A stretch of DNA of 64,000 nt from Sinomonas notoginsengisoli (GCF_021554725.1 NZ_JAIZDP010000005.1:168506-232505), one strand, 5' to 3'. Shown: positions 1 to 9,947, counted from the first letter of the stretch. Program-made: numbers and translations. The notes: a model not told the origin generated them from the sequence alone.

Positions 1-1937
1 TCCTGAGCGAGAACCAGGCCTTCGGCCGGGCGCTGGCAGCGGCGGGCATCGTTTTCGTGGGGCCCGGGGTCGAGGCGCTGACCGTGATGGGGGACAAGAT
101 CCGGGCCAAGAACCATGTCGCCCGGTACGGGGTGCCTGTGATCCCGGGGGTGTCCGAGCCGGGGCTGACGGACGAGGAGCTGGCCGCGAGGGCCGATGGC
201 GTGGGGTACCCGCTGCTGATCAAGCCCTCCGCCGGGGGCGGCGGGAAGGGCATGCACGCGGTGGAGTCCGCCGCGGGCCTGCCCACGGCCTTGGCCACTG
301 CCCGCCGCGTTGCCACTGCCGCGTTCGGGGATGACACGCTCCTGCTTGAGCGGCTCATCCGGTCCCCGCGCCACATCGAGGTCCAGGTCCTGGCCGACAT
401 GCACGGGAACACCATTCACCTGGGCGAGCGCGAGTGCTCTCTGCAGCGCCGGCACCAGAAGGTCATCGAGGAGGCCCCCTCGCCCCTGCTGGACGCGCAG
501 ACCCGGGCCCGGATCGGGGCGGCCGCCTGCGAGGCGGCCCGCTCGGTCGGGTACGTGGGTGCCGGCACGGTGGAGTTCCTCGTCTCGGACGAGGCGCCCC
601 AGGAGTTCTTCTTCATGGAGATGAACACCCGCCTGCAGGTGGAGCACCCGGTCACGGAGATGGTCACCGGGGTCGACCTGGTCGAGCAGCAGCTGCGCAT
701 CGCGGCAGGGGAGCCCCTGCGACTGGCCCAGGAGGATATCCGCCTGGAGGGCCACGCGGTCGAGGCCCGCGTCTACGCCGAGGTCCCCGGCCGGGGCTTC
801 CTCCCGGCCACCGGCCGGATCGAGCTCCTGCACGAGCCGGGCTCGCTGGAGGCCGCGCATGACGGCGGTGTGAGGGTTCGCGTCGACAGCTCCCTCGAAG
901 CCGGCCTCACCATCGGATCCGACTACGACCCCATGCTGTCCAAATGCATCGCATGGGGCCGCGACCGGGCCGAGGCCCTCGGGGCCCTCGACGCCGCGCT
1001 CGCCGAGTACACCGTCCTGGGTGTCGCCACCAACATCGAGTACCTCCGCCTCCTCCTCGCGGATCCGGACGTCCAGGCCGGCCACCTCGACACCACCCTC
1101 ATCGAGCGCCGGCTCGGCGGGCTCGAGTTCCGGGAGCCGGGCGAGGGCGAGTACGTCGCCGCCGCACTGCTCGCCCTCGACGGGCGCCACGCTGGGACGC
1201 ACGACGGCGCGCACCAGCCGCGAGCGGCCGGCGCACCTGCGCCGGGACCATGGGGCCTAGATTCGTGGCGCCTCGGATCGCCCGCCGCACTCCGGGTGAC
1301 GCTCGGAACACCGGACGGCGGAGTCGCGACCGTGCACGTGGCGGCGGCCGCCGGTGCCGTGGCGCGTGAGATCGCGGCGAGCGGACCGCCCGAACCGTGG
1401 GCCGCCGTCGTGCGGGTGGAGACGGGCTCAGGCGAGGGTGCGGTCCGCGGACCCGAGCGGAAGGCGAGCCTGCGGCGGGAGGGCGCGGACGCCGTCGTGC
1501 TCGATCTCGCCGCAGGCGATGGCAGTGCCGAGCAGCGCCGCTTCGCGTGGGTGCTCAGCACGGACGGCGTGGGGGAGGGGACCGTGTTCCTCGGCGACGG
1601 CGGATGGTCCGTCCCACTGCCGGTCCTGGACCGAGCGGAGAGGCTCAAGCGGGTCCGGGCCACCATGCACCGGCACGACGGTGAAGCGGACCCCGATGTC
1701 CGCACACCCATGCCGGGGACGGTGGTCTCGGTGGCCGTTGAGCAGGGCCAGAGCGTCGAGGCCGGCCAGCCGCTAGTCTCGGTCGAGGCGATGAAGATGG
1801 AACACCAGCTCGTCGCGGCCCTGCCGGGCACGGTGCAGCTCCACGTCGCCGCGGGCGCTCTGGTCAAGGCGGACCAGGTCGTCGCCACCGTCAACCCCCA
1901 CGAAGCCCCACTGCACGAAGCCACCACAGAGGACTGA
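1..1937 (+). CDS. accA1: Acyl-CoA carboxylase alpha chain (biotin carboxylase plus biotin carrier), 5' end outside window
   Basis: The reading frame is open from the first bases (codons begin at position 3), so the N-terminus lies upstream and about 644 residues are visible. The ATP-grasp biotin carboxylase core is recognisable by the Gly-rich ATP loop (KPSAGGGGKGMH), the ERHIEVQ-type stretch (SPRHIEVQ), and MNTRLQVEHPVTEMVTG. The C-terminus is a biotinyl domain with EAMKMEH; the Lys to be biotinylated is the codon at 1794-1796. With a carboxyltransferase beta chain (probably upstream) it would carboxylate an acyl-CoA. Because acyl-CoA dehydrogenase, CoA-transferase, MaoC and CitE genes follow, as around accA1 (Rv2501c) of Mycobacterium tuberculosis, the likely substrate is 3-methylcrotonyl-CoA of leucine breakdown. 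The substrate is inferred from context; acetyl- or propionyl-CoA cannot be excluded from this chain alone. Confidence 0.9.
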   Translation, partial: LSENQAFGRALAAAGIVFVGPGVEALTVMGDKIRAKNHVARYGVPVIPGVSEPGLTDEELAARADGVGYPLLIKPSAGGGGKGMHAVESAAGLPTALATARRVATAAFGDDTLLLERLIRSPRHIEVQVLADMHGNTIHLGERECSLQRRHQKVIEEAPSPLLDAQTRARIGAAACEAARSVGYVGAGTVEFLVSDEAPQEFFFMEMNTRLQVEHPVTEMVTGVDLVEQQLRIAAGEPLRLAQEDIRLEGHAVEARVYAEVPGRGFLPATGRIELLHEPGSLEAAHDGGVRVRVDSSLEAGLTIGSDYDPMLSKCIAWGRDRAEALGALDAALAEYTVLGVATNIEYLRLLLADPDVQAGHLDTTLIERRLGGLEFREPGEGEYVAAALLALDGRHAGTHDGAHQPRAAGAPAPGPWGLDSWRLGSPAALRVTLGTPDGGVATVHVAAAAGAVAREIAASGPPEPWAAVVRVETGSGEGAVRGPERKASLRREGADAVVLDLAAGDGSAEQRRFAWVLSTDGVGEGTVFLGDGGWSVPLPVLDRAERLKRVRATMHRHDGEADPDVRTPMPGTVVSVAVEQGQSVEAGQPLVSVEAMKMEHQLVAALPGTVQLHVAAGALVKADQVVATVNPHEAPLHEATTED

Positions 1938-1940
1938 ACC

Positions 1941-3113
1941 ATGGACTTCCAGCTCGCCGACGAGTACCAGGAGCTCTCCGACACCGTCCGAGAGTTCGCC
2001 GACGAGGTTGTGGCGCCCGTGTCCGGGAAGCACGACGAGGAGCACAGCTTCCCGTATGAGGTGATCGCCCAGATGGGCGAGATGGGCCTGTTCGGCCTCC
2101 CCTTCCCGGAAGAGTACGGCGGCATGGGCGGTGACTACTTTGCACTTTCCTTGGCCCTCGAGCAGCTCGGGCGCGTGGACCAGTCTGTCGCGATCACCCT
2201 CGAGGCAGGCGTCTCGCTCGGTGCGATGCCGATCCACCGCTTCGGGACCCAGCAGCAGAAGGAGGATCTCCTTCCGGACCTCGCCGCCGGCCGTGCGCTG
2301 GCCGGGTTCGGTCTCACGGAACCCGGGGCGGGCTCCGACGCCGGCGGCACCAAGACCGCCGCCCGTCTCGAGGAGACCACCCAGGGGCGCGAGTGGGTCA
2401 TCAACGGCTCCAAGGAATTCATCACGAACTCGGGGACGGACATCACGAAGTTCGTGACGGTGACCGCAGTGACCGGCATCGAGAACCGCGGTGACGGAAG
2501 CCAGCGCAAGGAGATCTCCACGATCATCGTCCCGTCCGGCACGGTCGGATTCCGCGCAGAGAAGGCCTACAACAAGGTCGGCTGGAATGCCTCGGACACC
2601 CACCCCCTCTCGTTCAAGGACGCCCGCGTCCCCGAGGAGAACCTGCTCGGGGTCCGCGGGCGCGGCTACGCGAACTTCCTCTCCATCCTCGACGAGGGCC
2701 GCATCGCCATCGCTGCCCTCGCGACCGGCGCAGCCCAGGGCTGCGTGGACGAATCGGTTAGGTACGCCAAGGAGCGCACCGCCTTCGGGGTAAACATCGG
2801 CAAGTACCAGGGCATCCAGTTCAAGATCGCCCGCATGCAGGCCCGCGCCCACACGGCACGTCTGGCCTACTACGACGCCGCGGCCCGCATGCTCGCGGGC
2901 AAGCCGTTCAAGACCCAGGCAGCGATCGCCAAGATGGTGGCGGGGGAAGCGGCGATGGACAATGCCCGCGACGCCACCCAGGTGTTCGGCGGCTACGGGT
3001 TCATCAACGAATCCACCGTGGCCCGGCACTACCGGGATTCGAAGATCCTCGAGATCGGCGAGGGCACCACCGAGGTGCAGCTCATGCTGATCGCACGCGA
3101 GCTTGGGCTGTAG
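1941..3113 (+). CDS. Acyl-CoA dehydrogenase (FadE19-like, branched-chain acyl-CoA)
   Basis: A 390-residue flavoprotein of normal family length, starting ATG three bases after the carboxylase stop. It would oxidise an acyl-CoA to the enoyl-CoA and pass electrons to ETF. Visible signatures are FGLTEPGAGSDAGG (substrate/FAD region), VFGGYGFINES and the C-terminal EIGEGTTEVQ. Glu374 in EGT is where medium-chain-type enzymes carry the catalytic base; isovaleryl-CoA dehydrogenases usually lack it there, so the exact branched-chain substrate is open. The position between the carboxylase and scoAB matches the leucine cluster of mycobacteria (fadE19). It is cotranscribed with its neighbours. Confidence 0.93.
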   Translation: MDFQLADEYQELSDTVREFADEVVAPVSGKHDEEHSFPYEVIAQMGEMGLFGLPFPEEYGGMGGDYFALSLALEQLGRVDQSVAITLEAGVSLGAMPIHRFGTQQQKEDLLPDLAAGRALAGFGLTEPGAGSDAGGTKTAARLEETTQGREWVINGSKEFITNSGTDITKFVTVTAVTGIENRGDGSQRKEISTIIVPSGTVGFRAEKAYNKVGWNASDTHPLSFKDARVPEENLLGVRGRGYANFLSILDEGRIAIAALATGAAQGCVDESVRYAKERTAFGVNIGKYQGIQFKIARMQARAHTARLAYYDAAARMLAGKPFKTQAAIAKMVAGEAAMDNARDATQVFGGYGFINESTVARHYRDSKILEIGEGTTEVQLMLIARELGL

Positions 3114-3163
3114 CGTAGGTCACAGCGACTGCTGCATACGGGACATCGAGGTCAGGAGGCACA

Positions 3164-3940
3164 GTGATCGACAAAGTAGTGGCGAGCGCCGAGGAGGCGG
3201 TCGCGGACATCGGGGAGGGCGCGTCCCTCGCCGTCGGCGGCTTCGGGCTGTGCGGGATCCCCGTGGCCCTCATCGACGCCCTGCACCAACAGGGCACCGG
3301 CGGCCTGACCACCATCAGCAACAACTGCGGCGTGGACGACTGGGGCCTGGGCGTCCTGCTCTCCGACGGACGAATAGCGCGGACCATCAGCTCCTATGTA
3401 GGGGAAAACAAGGAGTTCGCGCGGCAGTTCCTGGCGGGCGAGCTCGAGGTGGTCCTCACCCCGCAGGGCACGCTCGCGGAGAAGCTGCGGGCCGGCGGCG
3501 CCGGCATCCCCGCCTTCTACACGACGGCGGGGGTGGGCACGCTCGTAGCCGAGGGCGGGCTGCCGCAGATGTACGACGCCGAGGGGAACGTCACGCTCGC
3601 GTCCTCGCCGAAGGAGGTGCGCACCTTCAACGGCGCCCAGTACGTGCTCGAGGAATCGCTCACGCCGGACTTCGCGCTCGTCCACGCGCAGACGGCCGAC
3701 CGCCATGGCAACCTCGTGTTCCACGCGACCGCGATGAATTTCAACCCGCTGTGTGCCATGGCGGGGAGGATCACCATCGCCGAGGTCGAGGAGCTCGTGG
3801 AGCCGGGCGAGCTCGATCCCGAGCACATTGACCTGCCGGGCATCTTCGTGCAGCGCGTGGTGCACGTGCCGGCCGGAAGCCCGCACAGCGAGAAGCGGAT
3901 CGAGAAGAGGACAGTGTCGGCTTCGGAAGGGGTTGCATAA
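3164..3940 (+). CDS. scoA: 3-oxoacid CoA-transferase subunit A
   Basis: 258 residues, GTG start preceded by AGGAGG-like purines (GAGGTCAGGAGG). The N-terminus carries the family I CoA-transferase signature of an alpha subunit ([10 protein letters not shown]) and the central [19 protein letters not shown] region. Together with the next gene it should move CoA from succinyl-CoA to an acid such as acetoacetate, the end product of leucine degradation. Stop and next start share one base (TAATG), so the two subunits are probably made in equal amounts by translational coupling. Gene content agrees with scoA/scoB next to accA1-accD1 in mycobacteria, but here scoAB sits inside the operon between the dehydrogenase and MaoC genes. 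Confidence 0.93.
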   Translation: MIDKVVASAEEAVADIGEGASLAVGGFGLCGIPVALIDALHQQGTGGLTTISNNCGVDDWGLGVLLSDGRIARTISSYVGENKEFARQFLAGELEVVLTPQGTLAEKLRAGGAGIPAFYTTAGVGTLVAEGGLPQMYDAEGNVTLASSPKEVRTFNGAQYVLEESLTPDFALVHAQTADRHGNLVFHATAMNFNPLCAMAGRITIAEVEELVEPGELDPEHIDLPGIFVQRVVHVPAGSPHSEKRIEKRTVSASEGVA

Positions 3941-4641
3941 TGCCGTGGACCCGCAATGAGCTCGCCGCCCGAGTGGCCCAGGAGCTCGAGAACGGCCAGT
4001 ACGTCAATCTGGGCATCGGGATGCCCACGCTCATCCCGAACTACATCCCCGACGGAGTCGAGGTGGTGCTGCACTCCGAGAACGGGATCCTTGGCACCGG
4101 TCGGTACCCGCGCGAGGACGAGGTGGACCCGGACCTCATCAACGCCGGCAAGGAGACCGTGACGGTCAACAAGGGCGCCGCGTACTTCGACTCCGCCACC
4201 TCCTTCGGAATGGTCCGCGGCGGCCACGTGGACGTCGCGGTCCTCGGGGCCATGCAGGTCTCCGTCGACGGGGACCTCGCCAACTGGATGATCCCCGGCA
4301 AGATGGTCAAGGGCATGGGCGGGGCGATGGACCTGGTGTTCGGCGCCAAGCGCCTCATCGTGATGATGGAGCACACCGACCGGAACGGGAACCCCAAGAT
4401 CCTGCCCGAGTGCACGCTGCCCCTCACGGGTAGCGGCTGCGTGGACCGCATCATCACCGATCTGGGGGTGATCGACGTGGTCCGAGAGGGGGACGCTGGA
4501 CTGGTGGGTGCCGGCATGCAGCCGAGCGCCGGGGCGGCCGTGCTCGTCCTGCGGGAGCTTGCCCCGGGGGTGACCGAGGAGCAGGTGGTCGCCGCCACTG
4601 CCGCGGAGCTCGAAGTGGAGATCCATGACAACGAGCCCTGA
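3940..4641 (+). CDS. scoB: 3-oxoacid CoA-transferase subunit B
   Basis: 233 residues, the catalytic beta subunit partner of scoA. The catalytic Glu of family I transferases lies in SENGILG (Glu47), which forms the glutamyl-CoA thioester. [11 protein letters not shown] and [12 protein letters not shown] are further family signatures. The start overlaps the scoA stop by one base. The last 17 bases overlap the MaoC gene, so translation runs on without a gap. Confidence 0.93.
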   Translation: MPWTRNELAARVAQELENGQYVNLGIGMPTLIPNYIPDGVEVVLHSENGILGTGRYPREDEVDPDLINAGKETVTVNKGAAYFDSATSFGMVRGGHVDVAVLGAMQVSVDGDLANWMIPGKMVKGMGGAMDLVFGAKRLIVMMEHTDRNGNPKILPECTLPLTGSGCVDRIITDLGVIDVVREGDAGLVGAGMQPSAGAAVLVLRELAPGVTEEQVVAATAAELEVEIHDNEP

Positions 4642-5161
4642 GCCGAGCCAGCCCCAGCCTCAGGCAGGCGACGACGCGGGGGAGCCGCGCGTCGTCGTCC
4701 AACGCGGCCTGTACTTCGATGAGCTCGAGGAGGGCGTGGTCTACGCGGCCCGCCCGGGCCGGACGCTCACGGAGGCGGACAACGTCCTGTTCACGACCCT
4801 GACCATGAACACCCAAGCGCTCCACCTCGACGCCGCCTGGAGCGCTGGTCAGCCTTTCGGGCAGCGGCTCATGAACTCCATGTTCACCCTCTCGACGATG
4901 GTGGGCCAGTCCGTTAACCAGCTGACACAGGGCACGATCGTGGCTCAACTCGGCCTCACGGATGTCGCGTTCCCGCACCCGCTTTTTCATGGCGATACGC
5001 TCTACACCGAGACAACCGTCGTGGAGAAGCGCCTCTCGGCCTCACGCCCTGGCCAGGGGATTGTGACGTTCGAGCACACTGGGCGCAACCAGGATGGAAC
5101 CGTCGTGGCGCGGGCCCGCCGCTCGTGCCTCATCTGGACCAAGGAAGCGCACACCCAGTGA
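4625..5161 (+). CDS. MaoC family dehydratase
   Basis: 178 residues. After a low-complexity N-terminus (PEPSQPQPQ) comes a hot-dog fold domain with the [10 protein letters not shown] and [21 protein letters not shown] stretch typical of MaoC enoyl-CoA hydratases/mesaconyl-CoA-type hydratases; the Asp and His residues in this stretch are the usual active-site area. It likely hydrates the unsaturated acyl-CoA made by the upstream enzymes. The ATG lies inside scoB (17-base overlap), and its stop overlaps the start of the lyase gene (GTGA). Mycobacteria have the same MaoC-CitE neighbour pair (Rv2499c-Rv2498c). Exact substrate not determinable from sequence. Confidence 0.88.
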   Translation: MTTSPEPSQPQPQAGDDAGEPRVVVQRGLYFDELEEGVVYAARPGRTLTEADNVLFTTLTMNTQALHLDAAWSAGQPFGQRLMNSMFTLSTMVGQSVNQLTQGTIVAQLGLTDVAFPHPLFHGDTLYTETTVVEKRLSASRPGQGIVTFEHTGRNQDGTVVARARRSCLIWTKEAHTQ

Positions 5162-6009
5162 CTGAGTTCGCCCTGCCTGGCTTCGCAGTGTCCGAGTTCG
5201 CGATGGGCCCCGCGATCCTGTTCTGCCCCGCAGACCGGCCGGAGCGCTTCGAGAAGGCGGCTGCGCGCGCCGACGCCGTGATCCTCGACCTCGAGGATGC
5301 GGTCGCCCCAGAGGCCAAGGCAGACGCGCGCCGGAACCTCGCGGACGTCCCGCTCGATCCCGTGCGGACGATCGTGAGGGTCAACTCCGCGGACTCGGCG
5401 CACTTCGAGGCGGACCTCGATGCCCTCGAAGCCACGGCCTACCGTACGGTCATGCTCGCCAAGGCCGAGTCTGCCGGGCAGCTCGCCCTCCTGCGCGCCT
5501 ACCGAGTGATCGCACTGTGCGAGACCGCTGCCGGGGTGCTCGCGGCGCCACAGATCGCCGCAGAGCCGAACGCTGTCGCGCTCATGTGGGGCGCCGAGGA
5601 CCTCGTCGCGTCTCTCGGCGGCACGTCGAGCCGGGGGGAGGACGGCGCGTACCGGGCCGTTGCCCTCCACGCCCGTTCATCGGTGCTCCTCTCCGCTGGC
5701 GCGCACGGCAAGGCAGCGATCGACGCGGTCTACACCGACATCCCGGACCTGGACGGGCTCGCCGCCGAGGCCACCGACGCCGTCGCCTCCGGCTTCGCCG
5801 CGAAGGCGTGCATCCACCCCAACCAGGTTGCCGCCGTCCGTGCGGCCTATGCGCCCACGGCGGAGGCGGTCGAGGCCGCTCAGGCGCTCCTCGCGGCTGC
5901 CGAGGCGGCGGGGACAGGCGTCTTCCAGTATCAGGGGAAGATGATCGACGGGCCCATCCTGCGCCATGCCCAGACGGTGGTGGGGCGCAGCCGGCACCGC
6001 GCCGACTGA
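5158..6009 (+). CDS. citE: HpcH/HpaI aldolase / citrate lyase beta-like acyl-CoA lyase
   Basis: 283 residues from GTG 5158, which overlaps the MaoC stop as GTGA; a longer version from 5125 is possible but would sit in the MaoC gene. Signature residues of the CitE fold are RPERFEKAAARADAVILDLEDAV (Mg-binding Asp/Glu), MLAKAES and ALCETAAG, and the final CIHPNQV. A lone CitE without citrate lyase alpha/gamma subunits is an acyl-CoA lyase; the mycobacterial orthologue in the same context (Rv2498c) acts on beta-hydroxyacyl-CoAs such as hydroxymethylglutaryl-CoA. That fits the last step of leucine breakdown here. Activity is inferred from context and family. Confidence 0.9.
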   Translation: MTEFALPGFAVSEFAMGPAILFCPADRPERFEKAAARADAVILDLEDAVAPEAKADARRNLADVPLDPVRTIVRVNSADSAHFEADLDALEATAYRTVMLAKAESAGQLALLRAYRVIALCETAAGVLAAPQIAAEPNAVALMWGAEDLVASLGGTSSRGEDGAYRAVALHARSSVLLSAGAHGKAAIDAVYTDIPDLDGLAAEATDAVASGFAAKACIHPNQVAAVRAAYAPTAEAVEAAQALLAAAEAAGTGVFQYQGKMIDGPILRHAQTVVGRSRHRAD

Positions 6010-6010
6010 G

Positions 6011-6496
6011 TCACCCGGCGCCGGTGGGGGATGAGCTCTCACTCACCGGCCAGTACAGCTCCGTGCGCCACGTGGCGGAATCGGGCTCTGCGCTGGGATC
6101 GCTGAGGTAGACCTCCCACATGCTGGCACCCGGGGTGAGCTGCTGCTCCTCCATCCAGCTCGTCACCGTGCGGTAGGTGTCCGGCAGGGCGTCGTAGGGC
6201 CCTACGTGCGTCGTGTGGACCGTCCGGCCGCCCGGGAGGACGCTCGCGTTGACGTCTTCTGTGCCTGCGAATGCTCCGGAGACCGGGAAGCCCGCCTCGA
6301 CATCGATGCTCTCGGCGGGCATGCCGTGGTACATGGCGAAGGGCGGACCTGTCACGCGGCTGCCGTGTTCCTGAACGGCGGCCACCACCTTGCCGAAGAC
6401 GCCGTCGAAGAAGCCCCGCAGCTCGTCCATCGTCACGGTGGCGCGCACCACGGCGGTCGGCTGCTCATCGAGTTCGATCGTGCTGATCTCAGTCAT
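6011..6496 (-). CDS. GyrI-like / AraC-type effector-binding domain protein
   Basis: 161 residues when started at the ATG at 6494-6496; a second in-frame ATG six codons upstream is possible. The whole protein is one SOUL/GyrI-like small-molecule-binding domain (VVRATVTMDELRGFFDGVFGKV, then FPVSGAF, HVGPYDALPDTYRTVTSWME and WEVYLSDP, in that order). Such domains occur alone as stand-alone effector binders or as the C-terminus of MerR/AraC regulators; no DNA-binding part is present. It is convergent with the lyase gene, whose stop lies one base away. Its ligand is unknown. Confidence 0.85.
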   Translation of the reverse strand: MTEISTIELDEQPTAVVRATVTMDELRGFFDGVFGKVVAAVQEHGSRVTGPPFAMYHGMPAESIDVEAGFPVSGAFAGTEDVNASVLPGGRTVHTTHVGPYDALPDTYRTVTSWMEEQQLTPGASMWEVYLSDPSAEPDSATWRTELYWPVSESSSPTGAG

Positions 6497-6598
6497 GCTT
6501 CCATGCTGGCGCATTGCGGGCGCCGGTGCGAGTCCTGCAGCCCCGGTTTCACGCAACTTCCGGCAGCGTCGCTCCCGCGGCTCCCCTAGGATCGTAGG

Positions 6599-7333
6599 AT
6601 GTTTGCCCTCGTCCTGACCGCCGTCGTCGTCGGCGCGATGGCACAGCGGGTCGCCGGACTCGGGTTCGGGCTCGTCGTCTCGCCCATTCTCGTGGTGCTG
6701 CTCGGACCGCTCGACGGCGTCATGATCATCAACGCGTGCGGCGCGGCGTCGTCCCTGCTCATCCTGTCCCGCGTATGGCGTGATGTTCAGTGGGGCCGCT
6801 ACGTGGGCCTCATCGTCCCCGGGTTCGCCGGCATCGCGCTCGGTGCCTACCTCGCGAGCCGCGTCCCGGCTGCGCCGCTCGAGATCGGGATCGGCGCCAC
6901 GCTGATCGTCGCCCTCGTCGCCTCCCAGCTCGTGGCCCGGGCACGACGCCGCTGGGACGGCCTCGGCGTGATGGCCGCCAGCGGCTTCACCTCGGGACTC
7001 ATGAACGCGGCCGCAGCCGTAGGCGGTCCCGCCGTCACCGCCTACGCCGTGCTGAGCCGCTGGGACCAGCGGACCTTCGGCGCGACCCTGCAGCCGTACT
7101 TCATCACCACGGGCACCACATCGCTGCTCGCCAAGGTCTTCGCCACTGGTGGCCACTGGCCCAGCCTCGAGGGCTGGCAGTGGCTCGCCGTGTTCGTTTC
7201 CATGGTGGCCGGGATCGTGGTCGGGGACGTGCTCGCCCGGCGCGTCGCCGGGGAGACAGTCCGGCGTGCCGTGATCCTCATCGCCTACGCAGGGGCGCTG
7301 CTCGCGGTAGCCAACGGCATCGGCAGGCTCTGA
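6599..7333 (+). CDS. TauE/SafE family membrane transporter
   Basis: 244 residues, about eight hydrophobic segments, with the two-fold TauE/SafE pattern: first repeat [15 protein letters not shown] and second repeat [19 protein letters not shown]. These permeases export sulfite, sulfoacetate or other organosulfonates, but substrate cannot be read from sequence. TAGGAT at 6587-6592 ends six bases before the ATG, so the mRNA is probably leaderless. Stands alone between the divergent effector-binding gene and dxr. Confidence 0.88.
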   Translation: MFALVLTAVVVGAMAQRVAGLGFGLVVSPILVVLLGPLDGVMIINACGAASSLLILSRVWRDVQWGRYVGLIVPGFAGIALGAYLASRVPAAPLEIGIGATLIVALVASQLVARARRRWDGLGVMAASGFTSGLMNAAAAVGGPAVTAYAVLSRWDQRTFGATLQPYFITTGTTSLLAKVFATGGHWPSLEGWQWLAVFVSMVAGIVVGDVLARRVAGETVRRAVILIAYAGALLAVANGIGRL

Positions 7334-7353
7334 CGGTAAGGGATACTTGGCCT

Positions 7354-8583
7354 ATGCAGAATTCCGGTCCCGAGCCTGCCCACGAGACACAGCGTTCCGT
7401 CGTCATCCTCGGCTCGACCGGCAGCATCGGCACTCAGGCGCTGGACGTCGTCGACGGTGCGCCGCACCGGTTCCGCGTCACCGCATTGAGCGCGGGTGGG
7501 GGGAACCCGGGGCTCCTCGCCGCCCAGGCCGTCCGCACCCGCGCGGAAGCCGTCGGCATCGCGTCGGGCAGCCTGGACGAGCTGCGCGTGCTTATCGACG
7601 GCGAGGCGGCCGCCCATGGTGCGGCGGGCTACGCGCCCCAGCTGTACTCCGGTCCGGAGGCCTCCACACGCATCGCCGCATGGAGCGGCGCGGCCGGACC
7701 GGCCGACGTCGTGCTCAACGGCATCACCGGCAGCATCGGGCTCGCCCCGACGCTCGCGGCCCTCGCGTCCGGCGCGTCCCTCGCGCTCGCGAACAAGGAG
7801 AGCCTCATCGTGGGCGGATCGATCGTGACGGCCGCCGCCGCGCCCGGTCAGATCGTGCCCGTCGACTCCGAGCACTCCGCCATCGCGCAATGCCTCCGTG
7901 CCGGGCGCGCGGACGAGGTCGAGAAACTCATCCTCACGGCCTCCGGCGGCCCGTTCCGTGGCCGGACCCGCGCCGAGCTCGCCGGCGTGACCCCGGCTCA
8001 GGCGCTCAACCACCCCACGTGGGACATGGGCAAGGTCGTCACCACCAACTCGGCCACCCTCGTGAACAAGGGCCTCGAGCTCATCGAGGCCCACCTCCTG
8101 TTCGGTGTCCCGCTCGACGCGATCGACGTCGTCGTGCATCCCCAGTCCGTGGTGCACTCGATGGCCCAGTTCACCGACGGCTCGGTGATCGCGCAGGCGA
8201 GCCCCCCGGACATGCGGCTGCCGATCGCCCTGGGGCTCGGCTGGCCGGACCGGGTGCCCGGCGTGGCGCGCCCGTGTGACTGGAGCCAGGCCACCGCGTG
8301 GACGTTCGAGCCGCTCGATGCGAGCGCGTTCCCGGCGGTGGAGATCGCCCGCGACGCCGCGATGCAGGGCACGACGTTCCCGGCGGTCTTCAACGCGGCC
8401 AACGAGGAGGCCGTCGAGGCGTTCCATGAGGGCAGGATCGGGTTCCTCGACATCGTCGACACGGTCGAGGCCGTCCTGTCCGAGCATCAAGGTTCCTCGG
8501 AACTCACTGTTGATTCCGTCCTTGCTGCCGAGGAATGGGCACGCGCGCGGGCCAACGAGCGTTTGGCTATGCAGAAGTCCTAG
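7354..8583 (+). CDS. dxr: 1-deoxy-D-xylulose-5-phosphate reductoisomerase
   Basis: 409 residues. Second step of the MEP isoprenoid pathway, converting DXP to MEP with NADPH. The NADPH fold is [18 protein letters not shown]; metal and substrate residues lie in [21 protein letters not shown] and the ASGGPFRG and [22 protein letters not shown] stretches. The C-terminus [15 protein letters not shown] is typical. ATG 7354 is chosen because GATACT lies six bases upstream and the open frame further 5' overlaps the transporter gene. It is followed after eight bases by the site-2 protease and then by ispG, a usual actinobacterial arrangement. Confidence 0.96.
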   Translation: MQNSGPEPAHETQRSVVILGSTGSIGTQALDVVDGAPHRFRVTALSAGGGNPGLLAAQAVRTRAEAVGIASGSLDELRVLIDGEAAAHGAAGYAPQLYSGPEASTRIAAWSGAAGPADVVLNGITGSIGLAPTLAALASGASLALANKESLIVGGSIVTAAAAPGQIVPVDSEHSAIAQCLRAGRADEVEKLILTASGGPFRGRTRAELAGVTPAQALNHPTWDMGKVVTTNSATLVNKGLELIEAHLLFGVPLDAIDVVVHPQSVVHSMAQFTDGSVIAQASPPDMRLPIALGLGWPDRVPGVARPCDWSQATAWTFEPLDASAFPAVEIARDAAMQGTTFPAVFNAANEEAVEAFHEGRIGFLDIVDTVEAVLSEHQGSSELTVDSVLAAEEWARARANERLAMQKS

Positions 8584-8591
8584 GAGCACCT

Positions 8592-9947
8592 GTGAATCCA
8601 ACCGTTCTGTTCATCCTCGGCGTCCTCTTCGTCGCCGCGGGCATCGCCGTGTCCATAGCCCTGCATGAAGTGGGGCACCTGCTGCCTGCCAAGCTCTTCA
8701 AGGTCCGCGTGACGCGGTACATGATCGGGTTCGGCCCCACAGTGTTCTCCTTCACGCGCGGTGAGACCGAGTACGGCGTCAAGGCGCTCCCGCTCGGAGG
8801 CTATGTGGCCATGGTGGGGATGTACCCGCCCAACGCCCGCGACGGGTCGGTGCGCCGCTCGAGCACCGGGATGTTCCAGAGCCTCGCCGAGGCGGCGCGT
8901 GACCAGGCCCACGAGGAGGTCCGTCCCGAGGACCACGGCCGGCTTTTCTACCAGCTGCCGGTGTGGAAGAAGGTCATCGTGATGCTCGGCGGCCCCGCCA
9001 TGAACATCATCCTCGGGGTCCTGTTCACGGCAATCCTCCTCATGGGCTTCGGCACGCCGCAGCCCACCACCCAGGTCGCCACCGTCTCCGCATGCATGGT
9101 CACCCAGAGCGCCGGCCAGAACGCGGGGCCGGACACCAGCCAGAACACCGACCCGAACACATGCACCAAGACGCCCGCGGCCTCGGCCGGGATCCTGCCC
9201 GGGGACACGATCGTGGCGTTCGACGGGCAGCGCGTCACCGGCTGGGACCAGCTCACCACGTGGATCCGCTCCTCCTCGGGCCGGGAGGTGGAGGTGACGC
9301 TCAAGCGCGGCGACTCGGAGGTGACCGCCAAGGTCACGCCCGTCCTGAGCGAGCGGCCCGTGATCGGCCCGAACGGCCAGGCGGTCAAGAACGCGGACGG
9401 CTCGTACCAGACGGTCCAGGCCGGCTTCCTCGGCATCGGCTCGCGCCAGGCGCTCGCTCCTCAGCCTGCCTCGAGCGTGCTGCCCGCGGTCGGGGACAGC
9501 ATCGCCCAGGTGACCGGCGTCGTCGTGAATCTCCCGGCCCGCGTGATCGCGGTGGGGCAGGCGGCGTTCAGCAGCGAGCCGCGCGATCCGAATGGCCCCA
9601 TCAGCGTGGTCGGAGTGGGGCGGGTGGCCGGGGAGGTCGCCGCGATGGAGGAGATCCCTCTTCAGGCCCGCGTCGCCACCCTGTTCGGCATCCTCGCGGG
9701 TGTCAACCTCGCCCTCGCGGTGTTCAACCTCATCCCGCTCCTGCCGCTCGACGGCGGGCACGTGGCAGGCGCGCTCTACGAGGGCGTCCGACGGCGCGTG
9801 GCGGCTTGGCGGAAGCGCCCGGATCCGGGGCCCTTCGACATCGCCAAGCTCCTGCCGTTGACCTATGTCGTGGCGAGCGTGCTGATCGGCATGAGCGCGC
9901 TGCTGATCTATGCGGACATCGTCAAGCCCGTCAAGCTGTTCGGCTGA
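8592..9947 (+). CDS. rip1: M50 site-2 protease (RseP/Rip1 type) with PDZ domain
   Basis: 451 residues from GTG 8592, which has AGGAG at 8582-8586; a start at 8535 would overlap dxr. HEVGH (25-29) in the first membrane helix is the zinc site and PLLPLDGGH in the third helix supplies the Asp ligand. A PDZ domain (ASAGILPGDTIVAFDGQRVTGWDQL) lies between. It cuts anti-sigma factors or other membrane proteins within the bilayer. Just before the PDZ core is an Asn/Gln/Thr-rich extracytoplasmic insert with two Cys that could form a disulfide. Between dxr and ispG, as in mycobacteria (Rv2869c). Confidence 0.94.
   Translation: MNPTVLFILGVLFVAAGIAVSIALHEVGHLLPAKLFKVRVTRYMIGFGPTVFSFTRGETEYGVKALPLGGYVAMVGMYPPNARDGSVRRSSTGMFQSLAEAARDQAHEEVRPEDHGRLFYQLPVWKKVIVMLGGPAMNIILGVLFTAILLMGFGTPQPTTQVATVSACMVTQSAGQNAGPDTSQNTDPNTCTKTPAASAGILPGDTIVAFDGQRVTGWDQLTTWIRSSSGREVEVTLKRGDSEVTAKVTPVLSERPVIGPNGQAVKNADGSYQTVQAGFLGIGSRQALAPQPASSVLPAVGDSIAQVTGVVVNLPARVIAVGQAAFSSEPRDPNGPISVVGVGRVAGEVAAMEEIPLQARVATLFGILAGVNLALAVFNLIPLLPLDGGHVAGALYEGVRRRVAAWRKRPDPGPFDIAKLLPLTYVVASVLIGMSALLIYADIVKPVKLFG

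Noticed and set aside
5125..5157. Longer start of the CitE-like lyase at 5125
   Set aside because: It would overlap the MaoC gene by 37 bases; GTG 5158 forms a GTGA coupling with the MaoC stop and matches the family start.
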